Notes: generated by a model from the sequence alone, not told the origin. Positions 1 through 8,841 are shown, numbered from the stretch's first letter. The stretch is 64,000 bases of DNA from Pseudomonas sp. FEN (GCF_904067045.1 NZ_CAJFDC010000014.1:1-64000); one strand, 5' to 3'. A program made the numbers and translations.

Positions 1-1
1 G

Positions 2-1931
2 ACCGTCGTCAAGGGAGACGACACACTGTTTTTCCCTCCCCTAGGCGATCGCCCTCTCGAACCTATCACCACCCTGCGACTTGCCAACGGCAACCCCATT
101 TGCTACCGAAACTTGCGGCGGGCTTCTGCGGGTCGACTACAGGTGGATGCCCAAGTGCAGACGACGCTCCTTTCTCGCGGTGAGATCACGTACGAATAGA
201 AAACGTACTGCTAGGTTTGCCGCAAACCGAGCACCCCTGAATATCAAGTTGCTGAACCGACATGGTCTGATACTTGGCGCCCGTTCGTGCACATCCCCGA
301 TCGCTTGGCATCGGAGAATGTGTTCACGGGTCGTGATACTGAAATTACTGCTCTGTGCGAATGGGCTGATGATCCGGACTCTCGAAAATGCATGGTTTGG
401 GGCGACGGGGGTGTTGGCAAGACCACTATGGTCGTTGAGTTCCTGCATCGCTGGCTCGACGGCAAGACGAAAATTGAGTGGACGCCGGAAATCATCACCT
501 TTTATACGGCCAAGAAACCCGATGGGGTCTGAGTGGCTTGGAGCAGATCTCAGTCCAGGAAATTGGTGTTGCGGACGTCGTGCTGGATGTGGCTCGCATG
601 CTAACCACGCCCAAGCTTGATCGCTCTTGGTTCGAGAAAGAACCTAAAGAAGTGGTTCAAAAGCTCGCTACGCTCCAATCTGTACTGAGGGTTTCTCGGG
701 ACAACCATCTGATCATTCTCGATAACACCGAGACTATGGCCAACAGCGATGCTGACGTGAAGGCCTTGGCCGTTCAGATCAACGAGCTCACTCGAAGAGT
801 CGGCCGGGTCATCCTAACCTCTCGCCGTAGGGAGTTGATTGAGGCTCTCCCGGTACAAACTGAAAATTGGAGTGACGAAGAGGGGGCGGAGTTCCTGCGC
901 AAACGAGGTGCGACTCTTGGATGCACGGCTATTGCACAGGCAGGCCCTTCCACGCTCAAGCGGTATTCCGAGCGCTGATCAATAAGCCGATCGCTTTGGA
1001 GGTGTTTGTCCAGGCAGCTGCCACTCAGGGGGCAGGGCTCGAAGCAGCGTTCCAACGTGTTCAGAAGATGCAGCGCCAAGATCTGGGACAATTCCTCTAT
1101 GACGATGCATGGGGGCGACTCACCTCAGATCTCAGACGTGTTCTCCTCCTGATGACCCGACTTGGGGACAACCATGACCAATACCTCTTCCAGCTGTGCT
1201 GTCAGCGTACGGGGGTGACTGTTGCCGCTGCAAGTGAAGCAATTGAGGAAAGCCGTGGCATCGGTAGCTTCTCTAGGATCGAGGGTGCCGCTCAGATCAC
1301 CCTTAGCCCTGAGTTCTACAACTACTGCGTGGAACGTTACGAGGTAACTGACGGAAAGCGTGAGCCAACCGACGATGACGTCAACTGGGTCAAGCGTCGT
1401 TACCATGAGTTTTTGACCAGCACTGAGGCTAAGGTGTCCGACCGCGCAATCCAGGCATTTCGCACTCCGGCAGCCCGAGCCGCCTGGAAGAGCTATAGCG
1501 AAGGCAACTACAGCGACGCCTGCGACTACTATGAAACAGCCGTACTGGAAGACCCAGAGAACGGTTGGCTGTTTGACCGTTACGCCTACACCTTAATGCG
1601 CAAGCGTCGGCTACCTGCTGCACTAGAGCAGTCACGTAAAGCTACCCTCCTCCTGCCCGATGAAGCCGAGGTCTACTTCACCAGAGGTATGATCGAGAGC
1701 AGGATTGGTGATGAGGATAGCGCTCTTCAGCACCTAACGACGGCGGAAGAACTGGGTAAGCCTAAACACCTCTGTGAGCTTCAGAAGACCTACGCCTATA
1801 TCAATACTGAACCACAGAACCTGATCAAGGCTCAGGAGTGTGTAGAGCGTGCACTTCGCTTAGCACCCAAAGATCGTTTTTATAGCCGCTTCATGGAGGA
1901 GGTCACTCGCCTGCAACGCCGCTGGCTTTGA
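2..1931 (+). pseudogene. Decayed STAND NTPase with TPR-like C-terminus
   Basis: Three overlapping open frames on the plus strand together resemble one STAND/NB-ARC-type ATPase with a TPR C-terminus, a class that includes bacterial NLR-like defence sensors. The P-loop GDGGVGKTTMV lies near 397-430 in frame 2. A Walker B-like stretch, HLIILDNTET, lies near 708-740 in frame 1. A helical repeat region with tandem YxxA/LxP-type TPR units fills frame 3 to 1931. Frame 2 is also open from base 2 to a stop at 197-199, so the gene probably began outside the window. At least two single-base shifts are needed, one near 510-530 (runs of C and G) and one between about 915 and 975, plus further lesions near 197-215. 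I see no way to read one intact protein, so it is most likely inactive. The N-terminal effector domain is not recognisable. Confidence 0.7.
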
Positions 1932-1966
1932 CTCGGCAGCGCAAGGAATTATGTCTTCAAATGAAT

Positions 1967-1986
1967 AGGCCTCCCGAAGGAGGCCT
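1967..1986. terminator. Hairpin terminator candidate
   Basis: A perfect 8-bp inverted repeat, AGGCCTCC and GGAGGCCT, encloses a CGAA loop (TTCG on the minus strand, the very stable tetraloop). It sits just after the STAND pseudogene and downstream of the minus-strand HEPN-like gene, so it could serve both. A clear T-run is missing on either side. Confidence 0.5.
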
Positions 1987-2102
1987 TGACCTTGATAGTT
2001 CGAGCTGACCAAACTGGCGCTAGGTGTTGTGCCGCAATCGGTGCGGGACCAAGTCTGTACTCTTCATGACAAGCACTAGCTCAAGCGTAGCGCAGAATGT
2101 CT

Positions 2103-2954
2103 TTAGGTATTTTTAGCAGCGTCAAACTCAAGCAAGCTCCTACCGAGTATGAGGGCGTACCCCGTCAGCACATGTAATAGTTCTTCATGGCGGTTTAATG
2201 AAACTCGCACGGGGCTTGCGAGAAGCTGCTCTTCAACGAGTATAATTACTCCCTCGACAGTATCAGTCCCTATAAACCTACGTATCACTTCTTCGGCTGC
2301 TGGCCCACGAGCCTTATCGGTGAGCAAGCAAGAATTTTTGAGTATGGCTTCTACGAGCGCACCTGTATTCGAACAGCGCCCCGCTCGATGCACGATGATG
2401 TGTCTAAACTTTTCGATCATGAAAAGGTAGAATCGTAAATCCTTTGCCATTTTGTTGTTTTTTTCTGTTTCAGCAATAGCTGGGATTTTGGCCCTAAAAT
2501 TCCTGATGATATCGGAACTTTTCTTCTTTAAGCGCTCCGTTGACAGCTGCCGTTGATGATCTTCTTTTATTCGAAGCTCTGAATGAACATTCGCGGCCAG
2601 TTCGTACACTTCTACCACGTAATCTTCGAAAGCCTCAAATGCATCCACCAATAAAAGCTGACAAATTTTATTTTGATGAATGTGGGCCTCACGGGCGCGT
2701 TCGGCTAGGGTATGTGACGTGCTACTATGTGGCTGAAGCCTTCCCGTGAATGGATTGTGGAACATGTATACGTTATAGCTTTTACCAAGAAGATCCTTTT
2801 TCTCCTGGCTAAACTCTGAAATCGCATCATGCTGAGTCTTTAGCTCAGCCACCACCTGATCTTTAACCTTGCTCGCCATCCGCTGATGCATTTGCAAAAA
2901 AGAGAACTTGTTCAGGAGGGCCTTGAAAAGCTCGTCGAATTCATATGCATCCAT
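2103..2954 (-). CDS. HEPN-like protein, possible RNase effector
   Basis: This 283-residue protein is almost wholly helical and I cannot name its family with certainty. Residues 173-190 contain an R-x4-H motif (R184, H189 in FRHIIVHR) set in a helix after a short hydrophobic stretch, which is the catalytic signature of HEPN-domain RNases in toxin-antitoxin and abortive-infection systems. The N-terminal half (1-60) is charged and looks like a coiled coil. The start is supported by an AAGG sequence a short distance upstream. The gene is visibly AT-richer than the core genes, which suggests transfer. A small membrane-protein gene lies upstream on the same strand, about 210 bases away. The HEPN assignment is an inference from the motif and helical character; a structural-role HEPN without RNase activity is also possible. 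Confidence 0.6.
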   Translation of the reverse strand: MDAYEFDELFKALLNKFSFLQMHQRMASKVKDQVVAELKTQHDAISEFSQEKKDLLGKSYNVYMFHNPFTGRLQPHSSTSHTLAERAREAHIHQNKICQLLLVDAFEAFEDYVVEVYELAANVHSELRIKEDHQRQLSTERLKKKSSDIIRNFRAKIPAIAETEKNNKMAKDLRFYLFMIEKFRHIIVHRAGRCSNTGALVEAILKNSCLLTDKARGPAAEEVIRRFIGTDTVEGVIILVEEQLLASPVRVSLNRHEELLHVLTGYALILGRSLLEFDAAKNT

Positions 2955-3238
2955 GGTTTAAACCTTACAAGTTTTTAGAGTTGATTTACAGTAACCTGCC
3001 GCTGCGCACCTAAGCAACATTCAGGTGCGGTATGAATCCGTCTCAATATCTTTCAATTCACTATTGCACCTAACAAAATAATGGCTCACGAAAAACACAT
3101 AACCAGTGGCGCCGTGGTGGGCTGACTAAGAAATTTGCTAACCCCCTCAAAAGTCCACACTCCTACCGGTCAAATCGCTTGCAGTACAAGAGTATTGTGA
3201 ACGCTAAAAATGCTCTGAGAAAAAACTTATGCGTCGAC

Positions 3239-3580
3239 TTAATCCACGTCACCTTCAGGCACCAACGGATAGTTGTAAATTACGGTGCTGGCCAGCTGCT
3301 TTGCCAAGGCAGCTTTTGGCGAGCTTTTCTTCCAGCGACTGGCCAGTTCCTCCGGGCAGAGCTGTGCGAAGCCTGCAACTTGCAAGGTTCGGAACGCCCA
3401 AGCTTCTGCTCTCAGCAGGAAAGCTACTGCCCACGCAAAGATGAGCAATCCTATGCAGCCCAACCACCTACTCGATTTGTCGCTCCAAAGCGTGGGCAGC
3501 AGAGAAACTAAAACGGGTATCAGCGCCGTGATCGCGGCCAAGTAAACTCCTGCTTTGGCACAGGTGTTGCGACTGTCCAT
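3239..3580 (-). CDS. Small membrane protein, probably frameshifted at its C-terminus
   Basis: The 113-residue frame has two strong hydrophobic segments, about residues 11-30 and 39-57, followed by a basic/polar region. It ends GDVD and stop at 3239. In the neighbouring frame the sequence continues open from about 3260 to a stop at 3163-3165 and encodes a third hydrophobic helix (FFLRAFLAFTILLYC) with a basic tail. That looks like the original C-terminus cut off by a one-base indel near 3250-3260. The full gene would then span 3163-3580 with three membrane segments. It is co-oriented with the HEPN-like gene downstream, so the two may have formed a membrane-protein/effector unit. The family is not recognised. 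Confidence 0.5.
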   Translation of the reverse strand: MDSRNTCAKAGVYLAAITALIPVLVSLLPTLWSDKSSRWLGCIGLLIFAWAVAFLLRAEAWAFRTLQVAGFAQLCPEELASRWKKSSPKAALAKQLASTVIYNYPLVPEGDVD

Positions 3581-3630
3581 CCGTCATCCAAAAACGGTTG
3601 GCCGATTAGCCCTCGCGCCTGACAATCGAG

Positions 3631-3720
3631 TTACACCTTGAGCGTGCACAGGGCCGCCGCCCTGGCCATCGCCGGATCCACGGTTACATCGCGCAAGTCT
3701 TGCGGCCGTTCGCCAGCCAT
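3631..3720 (-). CDS. Possible 29-residue small protein or gene remnant
   Basis: This short frame begins with ATG and MAGERPQDLR, ends ALCTLKV, and has a purine-rich GAGG about ten bases before the ATG. It follows the KfrA-like gene on the same strand after about 70 bases. The residue composition looks protein-like rather than random, but it could be the tail of a deleted gene. Function unknown. Confidence 0.25.
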   Translation of the reverse strand: MAGERPQDLRDVTVDPAMARAAALCTLKV

Positions 3721-3789
3721 CGCTGTTTCCCTCACTCCCCCTCCTCCTGCCTGGTCCACGCGGCACTGCGTCGACCTAGTGCTGTTTCC

Positions 3790-4806
3790 TCAGCTGGTTT
3801 TCGGCGCGGCTTTGCGCGGCAACCGAGGGCGCTCTGCCGCTGTCGCACTGCGGCTAGGGGGAGCCAACTGCTGGCTCAGGGTCTCCGCCCGTGCCTGTGC
3901 GGCCGCCGCTTGCTCACGGGAGTTGGCCAGCTCGGCCTGTGCGCTCTGCAACTGCTGCTGCAGGCCTTGTAGCCGTTCGGTCGTGCCCACATCCGCCTGA
4001 CGAGCCTGATCAAGCTGGCCGAGCAGGACTTGTGTTTGTGCCTGCGCGGTGGCGCGCTGTTCGCGCGCCTCGGCCAGGCCAGTCTGGCTGGCCAGCAACG
4101 CCTGTTGCAAATTCTGTAGGCGGCCATTCGCCTCCTTGAGCTGGGCGGTCACGGCTTTGCTTTCCTCGCGGGTGCGATCAATCTCGCGGTACGCCCGATC
4201 CTCCACTTCGCGGGTGTAGCGTTGCTGCTCAAGCCGCGTTTGCTCTGCCTGTTGCTGGCTTTCCAGCAGTTGCTGGCGCAACTCGGCCAACTGCTGGCGC
4301 TCCTCATCTCGCAGGCCGAGCAGCTCCTCACGCCGCTGGCGCAGGTCATCGATCTGTGCCAAGCGCTGGACCAGCAATTGCTCCAGGTCGGCCAGCCGGG
4401 TGTCGGCCATCTGCCGCGCGGTCAGCGCCTCGGCGGTCTGCTGGCGGGCTTGGGCCGCTTCCAAGCGCACCCGCGCTTCCAATGCGGCCAGTTCCTCGCG
4501 CTCTTCATCCAGCACCTGCTGCTGCCCCGCTAGTGACTGCTCAACCACGCCTTGGGCCAGCGTGGTGGCCTGCTGCCAGATGGCGACAAAGGCTTGCGCT
4601 ACTTCCGCCGGCAACCCGGGTAGCCGGGTTTCGCCGCGCAGGCGCCCGGCCAGCTGTTCCCACCACTGATCGAGCAAGGTGCCAACCCGCGCCGGACTGC
4701 CGCGGCCCAGTTCCAGACGCACCCGCTCCACCGTCGGCCGTTCGCCGCGCGCCAGAACCGCATCCGCAGCGGCAAACACCTCGTTTTCTGGAACTCCTAC
4801 CGCCAC
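3790..4806 (-). CDS. tnpT: KfrA-like DNA-binding coiled-coil protein (TnpT-like)
   Basis: The 338-residue product has a KfrA-type N-terminal DNA-binding domain (about 1-110, including ADAVLARGERPTVERVR) followed by a very long Gln/Glu/Arg-rich coiled coil (about 110-310) and a basic tail ending PRKAAPKTS. It is divergent from a tyrosine-recombinase gene, with about 30 bases between the two annotated starts. In Tn4651/Tn4652-type Tn3-family transposons a coiled-coil protein of this size, TnpT, is divergent from the recombinase TnpS and helps it resolve cointegrates at a site lying between the genes. The arrangement here matches in gene order, size and palindromic spacer. No Tn3 transposase is seen in the window, so the module is an orphan or a remnant. 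A plasmid-type KfrA regulator is the alternative reading. Confidence 0.7.
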   Translation of the reverse strand: MAVGVPENEVFAAADAVLARGERPTVERVRLELGRGSPARVGTLLDQWWEQLAGRLRGETRLPGLPAEVAQAFVAIWQQATTLAQGVVEQSLAGQQQVLDEEREELAALEARVRLEAAQARQQTAEALTARQMADTRLADLEQLLVQRLAQIDDLRQRREELLGLRDEERQQLAELRQQLLESQQQAEQTRLEQQRYTREVEDRAYREIDRTREESKAVTAQLKEANGRLQNLQQALLASQTGLAEAREQRATAQAQTQVLLGQLDQARQADVGTTERLQGLQQQLQSAQAELANSREQAAAAQARAETLSQQLAPPSRSATAAERPRLPRKAAPKTS

Positions 4807-4826
4807 GGGCTACCTCCGGATATATT

Positions 4827-4893
4827 AGGTCTGATAATGAAAGATTATCCGACCTTATCAAATCAAAACTTAATTAATAATACGTTGAACGTA
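4827..4893. other. Palindromic recombination/operator region between tnpT and tnpS
   Basis: Two inverted repeats lie in a short AT-rich spacer. The first has 12-base arms, AGGTCTGATAAT (4827-4838) and ATTATCCGACCT (4844-4855), with one mismatch and a five-base centre, the geometry of a tyrosine-recombinase core site. The second, TACGTTGAACGTA (4881-4893), is a perfect palindrome around one central base and may bind the KfrA-like protein. By analogy with the rst site of Tn4652 this is the likely crossover and control region; this is inferred, not shown. Confidence 0.55.
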
Positions 4894-6039
4894 ATGAATA
4901 ATACAGGTGCGTTGCAGCCCTCGATTGACACGCCACTGTTACTGCACGAACTGGCCGACAGTACCCGTGCCGCCGCCGAGTCCTTCATCGCCGCCGGCAC
5001 GGCCGCCAATACCGTGCGCAGCTACCAGAGCGCCCTCACCTACTGGTCCGCCTGGCTGCGCCTGCGTTACCAGCGCACGCTCGGCGACAACCCCCTGCCG
5101 CCGGAGGTCGCCGTGCAGTTCATCGTCGATCACCTCGCCCGCCCGGCAACCGGCGGCTGGAGCCACCTGCTGCCCGCAGACCTCGATGCTGCCCTGGTCT
5201 CAGCAGGGGTCAAGGGCAAGCTGGGACCCCTGGCGTTCAGTACGGTCAGCCATCGCCTCGCCGTCCTGGCCAAGTGGCATCGTTTGAAGCAATGGGACAA
5301 TCCGACCGAAACGGCGGCGGTGAAGATATTATTGCGTGAAGCGCGCAAGGCCCAAGTTCGCCAGGGGGTAGCACAGCGCAAGAAAACTGCCGTGGTCCTG
5401 GAGCCATTGCAGGCGATGCTCGCCACCTGCACCGACGGCGTACGCGGCGTGCGCGATCGTGCACTGTTGCTACTGGCCTGGAGTGGTGGCGGTCGACGCC
5501 GCTCAGAAGTAATTGGCCTGCAAGTCGAAGACCTGCGTCGCCTGGATGCCGAGACCTGGCTCTATACGCTCGGGGCGACCAAGACCGACACCGGCGGCGT
5601 ACGCCGCGACAAGCCACTGCAAGGGCCGGCGGCGCAAGCCCTGGCCGACTGGCTCGCTGTGGCCCCAGCCAGCAGCGGCCCGCTGTTTCGCCGCCTGTAC
5701 CGAGGTGGCCGGGTCGCACCGCACGGTCTGTCCGGCGACCAGGTCGCGCGGATAGTCAAACGCCGCGCGGCGAAGGCAGGTCTGGACGGGGATTGGGCAG
5801 CGCACAGTCTGCGCTCAGGCTTCGTCACCGAGGCAGGACGCCAGGGCGTGCCGCTCGGTGAGGTGATGGCAATGACCGAGCACCGCAGTGTGAGCACGGT
5901 GATGGGCTACTTCCAGGCGGGCGCCCTGCTTGACAGTCGGGCCAGTAAACTCCTAGGACCGACACCGGGCGCGAGCGAACCCGCTCCAGAACAAGCAGCC
6001 GGGTCAAGGGGGCGAGCGCCTTCTGCGCCTCAACCATGA
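4837..6039 (+). CDS. tnpS: Tyrosine recombinase (TnpS-like cointegrate resolvase)
   Basis: This 400-residue phage-integrase-family protein carries the full catalytic set. An Arg cluster sits at 220-222 in SGGGRRRSEV, the HxxR box is H323-S-L-R326, the second His is H349 in TEHRS, and the nucleophile is Y358 in MGYFQ. The N-terminal part (about 30-150) is a SAM-like core-binding domain. The first 19 residues are Asn-rich and are encoded by the palindromic spacer, so an internal ATG at 4894 is an alternative start. The 4837 ATG has a weak AGG about eight bases upstream, while 4894 has none. Its partner is the divergent KfrA-like gene. A 57-base fragment of a related recombinase is found again at 9627-9683. 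Confidence 0.8.
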   Translation: MKDYPTLSNQNLINNTLNVMNNTGALQPSIDTPLLLHELADSTRAAAESFIAAGTAANTVRSYQSALTYWSAWLRLRYQRTLGDNPLPPEVAVQFIVDHLARPATGGWSHLLPADLDAALVSAGVKGKLGPLAFSTVSHRLAVLAKWHRLKQWDNPTETAAVKILLREARKAQVRQGVAQRKKTAVVLEPLQAMLATCTDGVRGVRDRALLLLAWSGGGRRRSEVIGLQVEDLRRLDAETWLYTLGATKTDTGGVRRDKPLQGPAAQALADWLAVAPASSGPLFRRLYRGGRVAPHGLSGDQVARIVKRRAAKAGLDGDWAAHSLRSGFVTEAGRQGVPLGEVMAMTEHRSVSTVMGYFQAGALLDSRASKLLGPTPGASEPAPEQAAGSRGRAPSAPQP

Positions 6040-6105
6040 CGACCGGGGAACACTCATGCGGTTACGCGACTGATCGATGCAGGCAAGTGCAGCGCCTACC
6101 TGAGG

Positions 6106-6876
6106 TTACATGGGGAACAAGTCGATGGCGAAAATGGTTTTGCTGGGAGTGCTGTTGTGATAGGACACTCGCGGCACCAACACACCCGCGGGCAAGCTAC
6201 TGCTCAGGTGACGTTCGACGCAGGCATACACCGAAAGGAAGAACCGCTCCAGCGCGTTGATCGCGGTACCTTCGTGATCCTCGTAGAAATACGAAAGATA
6301 GCCCATGGCGTCGCGGTCATGGATAACCGTGCCTCTTTGCAAATGGTAGGAATGGTCTAGGCCGGTGATTTCGTCCGGGAGGAACTGGAAAGTATCGTGA
6401 TCGAACTCCTGATAGCTGCCTGGGTGCCGAAATGAGTGAAAGTGCCTGCTGACAGTCCCCAACGTCGGAGCGTTGAACATGAACAAGTATGTCTTCGCCT
6501 CCAGTCGCAGGCTCTGAAAACTCTGGAAATAGCGAATCACCTCATGAAATCCGGCCCGGTTGATCGAGGTTTTTACTTCGATAATGGCAATCACCGCCTC
6601 TGCCGGCACCACAACCACCCCTTCTACTCGATAGAACGGGGCATACCGGTGCGAGTCGTAAATCAGAATATCGCACTGCCTGGATAAACCGCCCGCGCTG
6701 TCGATGATGAAGCCCTGCTCCACACTGACCGCCCCCGGTAGGTGGTCTTTGAGGAACTGGCGAAGCACCGCTTCGGCCAGTGCGCCAGTGGTCGGGTTGT
6801 GCCGGGTGATGTACACCTTGGCCTGGGCGATCTTGCTGTACAGTTCCTGACTCGCATGATCAAAGTAGTGACTCAT
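6106..6876 (-). CDS. DUF6602-like PD-(D/E)XK nuclease-fold protein
   Basis: From the preferred start this is a 256-residue protein. The core carries CDILIYD followed about 30 residues later by AVIAIIEVKTS, the D...ExK arrangement of PD-(D/E)XK nucleases, and resembles the DUF6602 family. An upstream in-frame ATG at 6927 would add 17 residues, but the ATG at 6876 follows a strong GGGAGGAGG, so that start is chosen. It is convergent with the recombinase gene and stands alone. Proteins of this fold are common in defence islands and in restriction-like functions, and the neighbouring Kiwa genes suggest a defence or mobile-element role, but no partner methylase or helicase is adjacent. Substrate unknown. 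Confidence 0.65.
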   Translation of the reverse strand: MSHYFDHASQELYSKIAQAKVYITRHNPTTGALAEAVLRQFLKDHLPGAVSVEQGFIIDSAGGLSRQCDILIYDSHRYAPFYRVEGVVVVPAEAVIAIIEVKTSINRAGFHEVIRYFQSFQSLRLEAKTYLFMFNAPTLGTVSRHFHSFRHPGSYQEFDHDTFQFLPDEITGLDHSYHLQRGTVIHDRDAMGYLSYFYEDHEGTAINALERFFLSVYACVERHLSSSLPAGVLVPRVSYHNSTPSKTIFAIDLFPM

Positions 6877-7433
6877 GCCTCCTCCCTTTAAAGGTAAGCC
6901 GCAAAGCTGATGGCTGCCGCTGGCCAAGCCTCATCGATTGTCAGCATGGCTCACCATCTCGACAAGGCGCCGCCGCGCTGGCAGTTGAGCACCCGCAGCG
7001 ATTCATCCTGCGGCGCCAACGCAGTGGTTTCCAAAAAATTACGCGGGACTCAAAGATCGAAGATCCGCGAACTGCCCCCCCATCAGACGTCAGCGCTGGC
7101 ACCGGTCACTCGCCAATTTTTCAGAGCGCTGAAATTAACACGGCGTTGCTCTTTCGGCATCGAGCGAGCATTCCAAAGGTGAACCAGGTCGTTGTGCTGC
7201 ATGTGAGTAATGCCCACCACCAGTAGTGGACGCTCGGCAGCACCTCAGTGCCAGAGATAGCGGTGTTCGCCGAAAACCGTATGGCCTCTCGCAAGACCGG
7301 CGGGCTTATTAGCAGCCCTATCGCACTTGGTGACGTATTCGTTATGGACGTGGAGCATGGCTATTTGATACCGTCCAAAACCCTATCTCGCAACTGTTGG
7401 CATCCACAGTCGACGTCACGCACCGGAGACACC
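6877..7433. other. Intergenic stretch, no gene recognised
   Basis: Between the divergent nuclease and kwaA genes I see no credible coding frame. An open frame precedes and joins kwaA in phase from 7248, but it lacks a ribosome-binding site and its residues look random. The stretch presumably holds the two promoters. Confidence 0.5.
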
Positions 7434-8003
7434 ATGGAATGGCCGAAATTCGACCTCAACGTTCCTTTCCGGTTGTTATTGACCTTCAATGCGACGTCTC
7501 TTCTGGTGATCGTGTTTTTGGTTCAGAAGGGTTACGTGCTGGGGTATTTTTTTCCTGAGCATGCCCTTGTTGTTGTTGCTCTTCCCAATTTCGTGTCGTA
7601 CGCCCTCTATTTCTGCGCCCCCGTATTGCTCACTGGATTAAGCTTGGTGCTCAGTTCATCGCTGGGCAAAGATGAATTCAAGCCAGGCCAAGTTGATTCT
7701 ATTGATCATGCCAACAACAGTTTTTTGCCGAGTTACCTCGGTTATTTCTTCGTGGCACTCAGCGTTCCGAATTGGGAAGCTCTGTTTTTTGTATACGGCG
7801 TTCTATTTGTTTTTACCTACCGGTCGCAAGCACTGTATTTTAACCCGCTATTTTTATTATACGGCTACGAATTCTACAACATCACCACCACAGCGCGCGC
7901 GTCAATTTTCCTGATTTCACGAACAAGGTATAAGTTGCCGACTGACGTCGTGATCGAAAAGGCTAACCGAATCAATGACTATACGTTCATAGAAAAAGGC
8001 TGA
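7434..8003 (+). CDS. kwaA: Kiwa defence membrane protein KwaA
   Basis: The 189-residue product has four predicted membrane segments, at roughly residues 12-35, 45-75, 98-112 and 114-130, and a hydrophilic C-terminal tail. It is followed after four bases by a DUF4868 (KwaB-type) gene. In Kiwa, KwaA is the membrane sensor of phage attack and KwaB is the DNA-binding effector, and the two are always adjacent in this order. The ATG at 7434 is chosen because GGAG lies just upstream; an in-phase extension to 7248 has no such site. Base composition is AT-richer than the core genes, consistent with transfer. KwaA itself is poorly conserved, so the call rests on topology and on the identity of its partner. 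Confidence 0.75.
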   Translation: MEWPKFDLNVPFRLLLTFNATSLLVIVFLVQKGYVLGYFFPEHALVVVALPNFVSYALYFCAPVLLTGLSLVLSSSLGKDEFKPGQVDSIDHANNSFLPSYLGYFFVALSVPNWEALFFVYGVLFVFTYRSQALYFNPLFLLYGYEFYNITTTARASIFLISRTRYKLPTDVVIEKANRINDYTFIEKG

Positions 8004-8007
8004 GCAT

Positions 8008-8841
8008 ATGGATTATGTACTGGTAAAGATTAAAAAACTCAGAAAAAAACCATTCTTCAAGTTAATTTCTGACTACACGCTTTTCGACGACTTGGGTATC
8101 GATCCCGCCGCTTGCGTGAACTACAATCCTGATCACAATCTGGACGAGGATTCCTGGTTCAAAGTTGAGCATTTCTCCGCGCAAGCGTTTTGTGTCGAGA
8201 TGGTGAAAGGCGACTTTGACGCCAAGGAATATGACGACTTGGCCAAACGGCTGTTCAATGACATCTCCTACATTGTGGCCAGCCAAGGGGAAGACTTCTA
8301 CTTTCAGAAAGTCACGCCTTCACTGTTTATCAAGCGTAAGACCGTGGTATTCGGCGAGGTTGCGGAGATTGAGGAATCCCAGAGTCGCTTAGTGATAAAT
8401 GCCCAGCCGGATGCCATCTACCTCAGAGCTTCTGACACCCTCATCTTCAGAAATCTGGCCACCATTTCCAGCATTTTCCCTGGGATTGATGAACTGTACA
8501 AAGAGGCGACGCAGGAAGAAGTTGAGCAGTTTCTTGAAAAGCCCTTTATTGCCCTATCCAACGATTTTGCGGCGGAAAAGGTTTCCAAACCGAATCGCAA
8601 GCGTATTGCCTTAGCGATGGCGACGTTAGAGGCGTTACCCGAACAAGACAAAGCAGGAATGCTGACCTACATTGATGGCTACTGCGGTCAGCAACTCGTC
8701 TTTGACGCCAACAGTGGCCGGTTCGAGATCTCGACGGACAATGAACTCAAGCTCCTGATTTATGGCATAGAACAACGGTTCTATACCACTCAATTCGGTC
8801 AAGAGAAGCGACTGGCCAACTCAGTTCAAGCCCTTGGCTGA
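8008..8841 (+). CDS. kwaB: Kiwa defence effector KwaB (DUF4868)
   Basis: This 277-residue protein matches the DUF4868 pattern. A basic-hydrophobic stretch, SLFIKRKTVVFG, is followed by an acidic spacer, then the conserved core INAQPDAIYLRASDTLIFR and a helical part beginning FPGIDELYKEAT. KwaB is the soluble partner of KwaA; together they stop phage replication, with KwaB binding DNA and acting on late transcription and replication. The four-base gap to kwaA implies translational coupling. Both genes appear intact, with no frameshift, unlike several neighbours in the island. A slightly short length compared with known KwaB proteins (about 300 residues) is within family variation. Confidence 0.8.
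   Translation: MDYVLVKIKKLRKKPFFKLISDYTLFDDLGIDPAACVNYNPDHNLDEDSWFKVEHFSAQAFCVEMVKGDFDAKEYDDLAKRLFNDISYIVASQGEDFYFQKVTPSLFIKRKTVVFGEVAEIEESQSRLVINAQPDAIYLRASDTLIFRNLATISSIFPGIDELYKEATQEEVEQFLEKPFIALSNDFAAEKVSKPNRKRIALAMATLEALPEQDKAGMLTYIDGYCGQQLVFDANSGRFEISTDNELKLLIYGIEQRFYTTQFGQEKRLANSVQALG

Noticed and set aside
81..620. Plus-strand 179-codon frame at the left edge
   Set aside because: It overlaps the P-loop frame of the STAND pseudogene and its residues show no family features.
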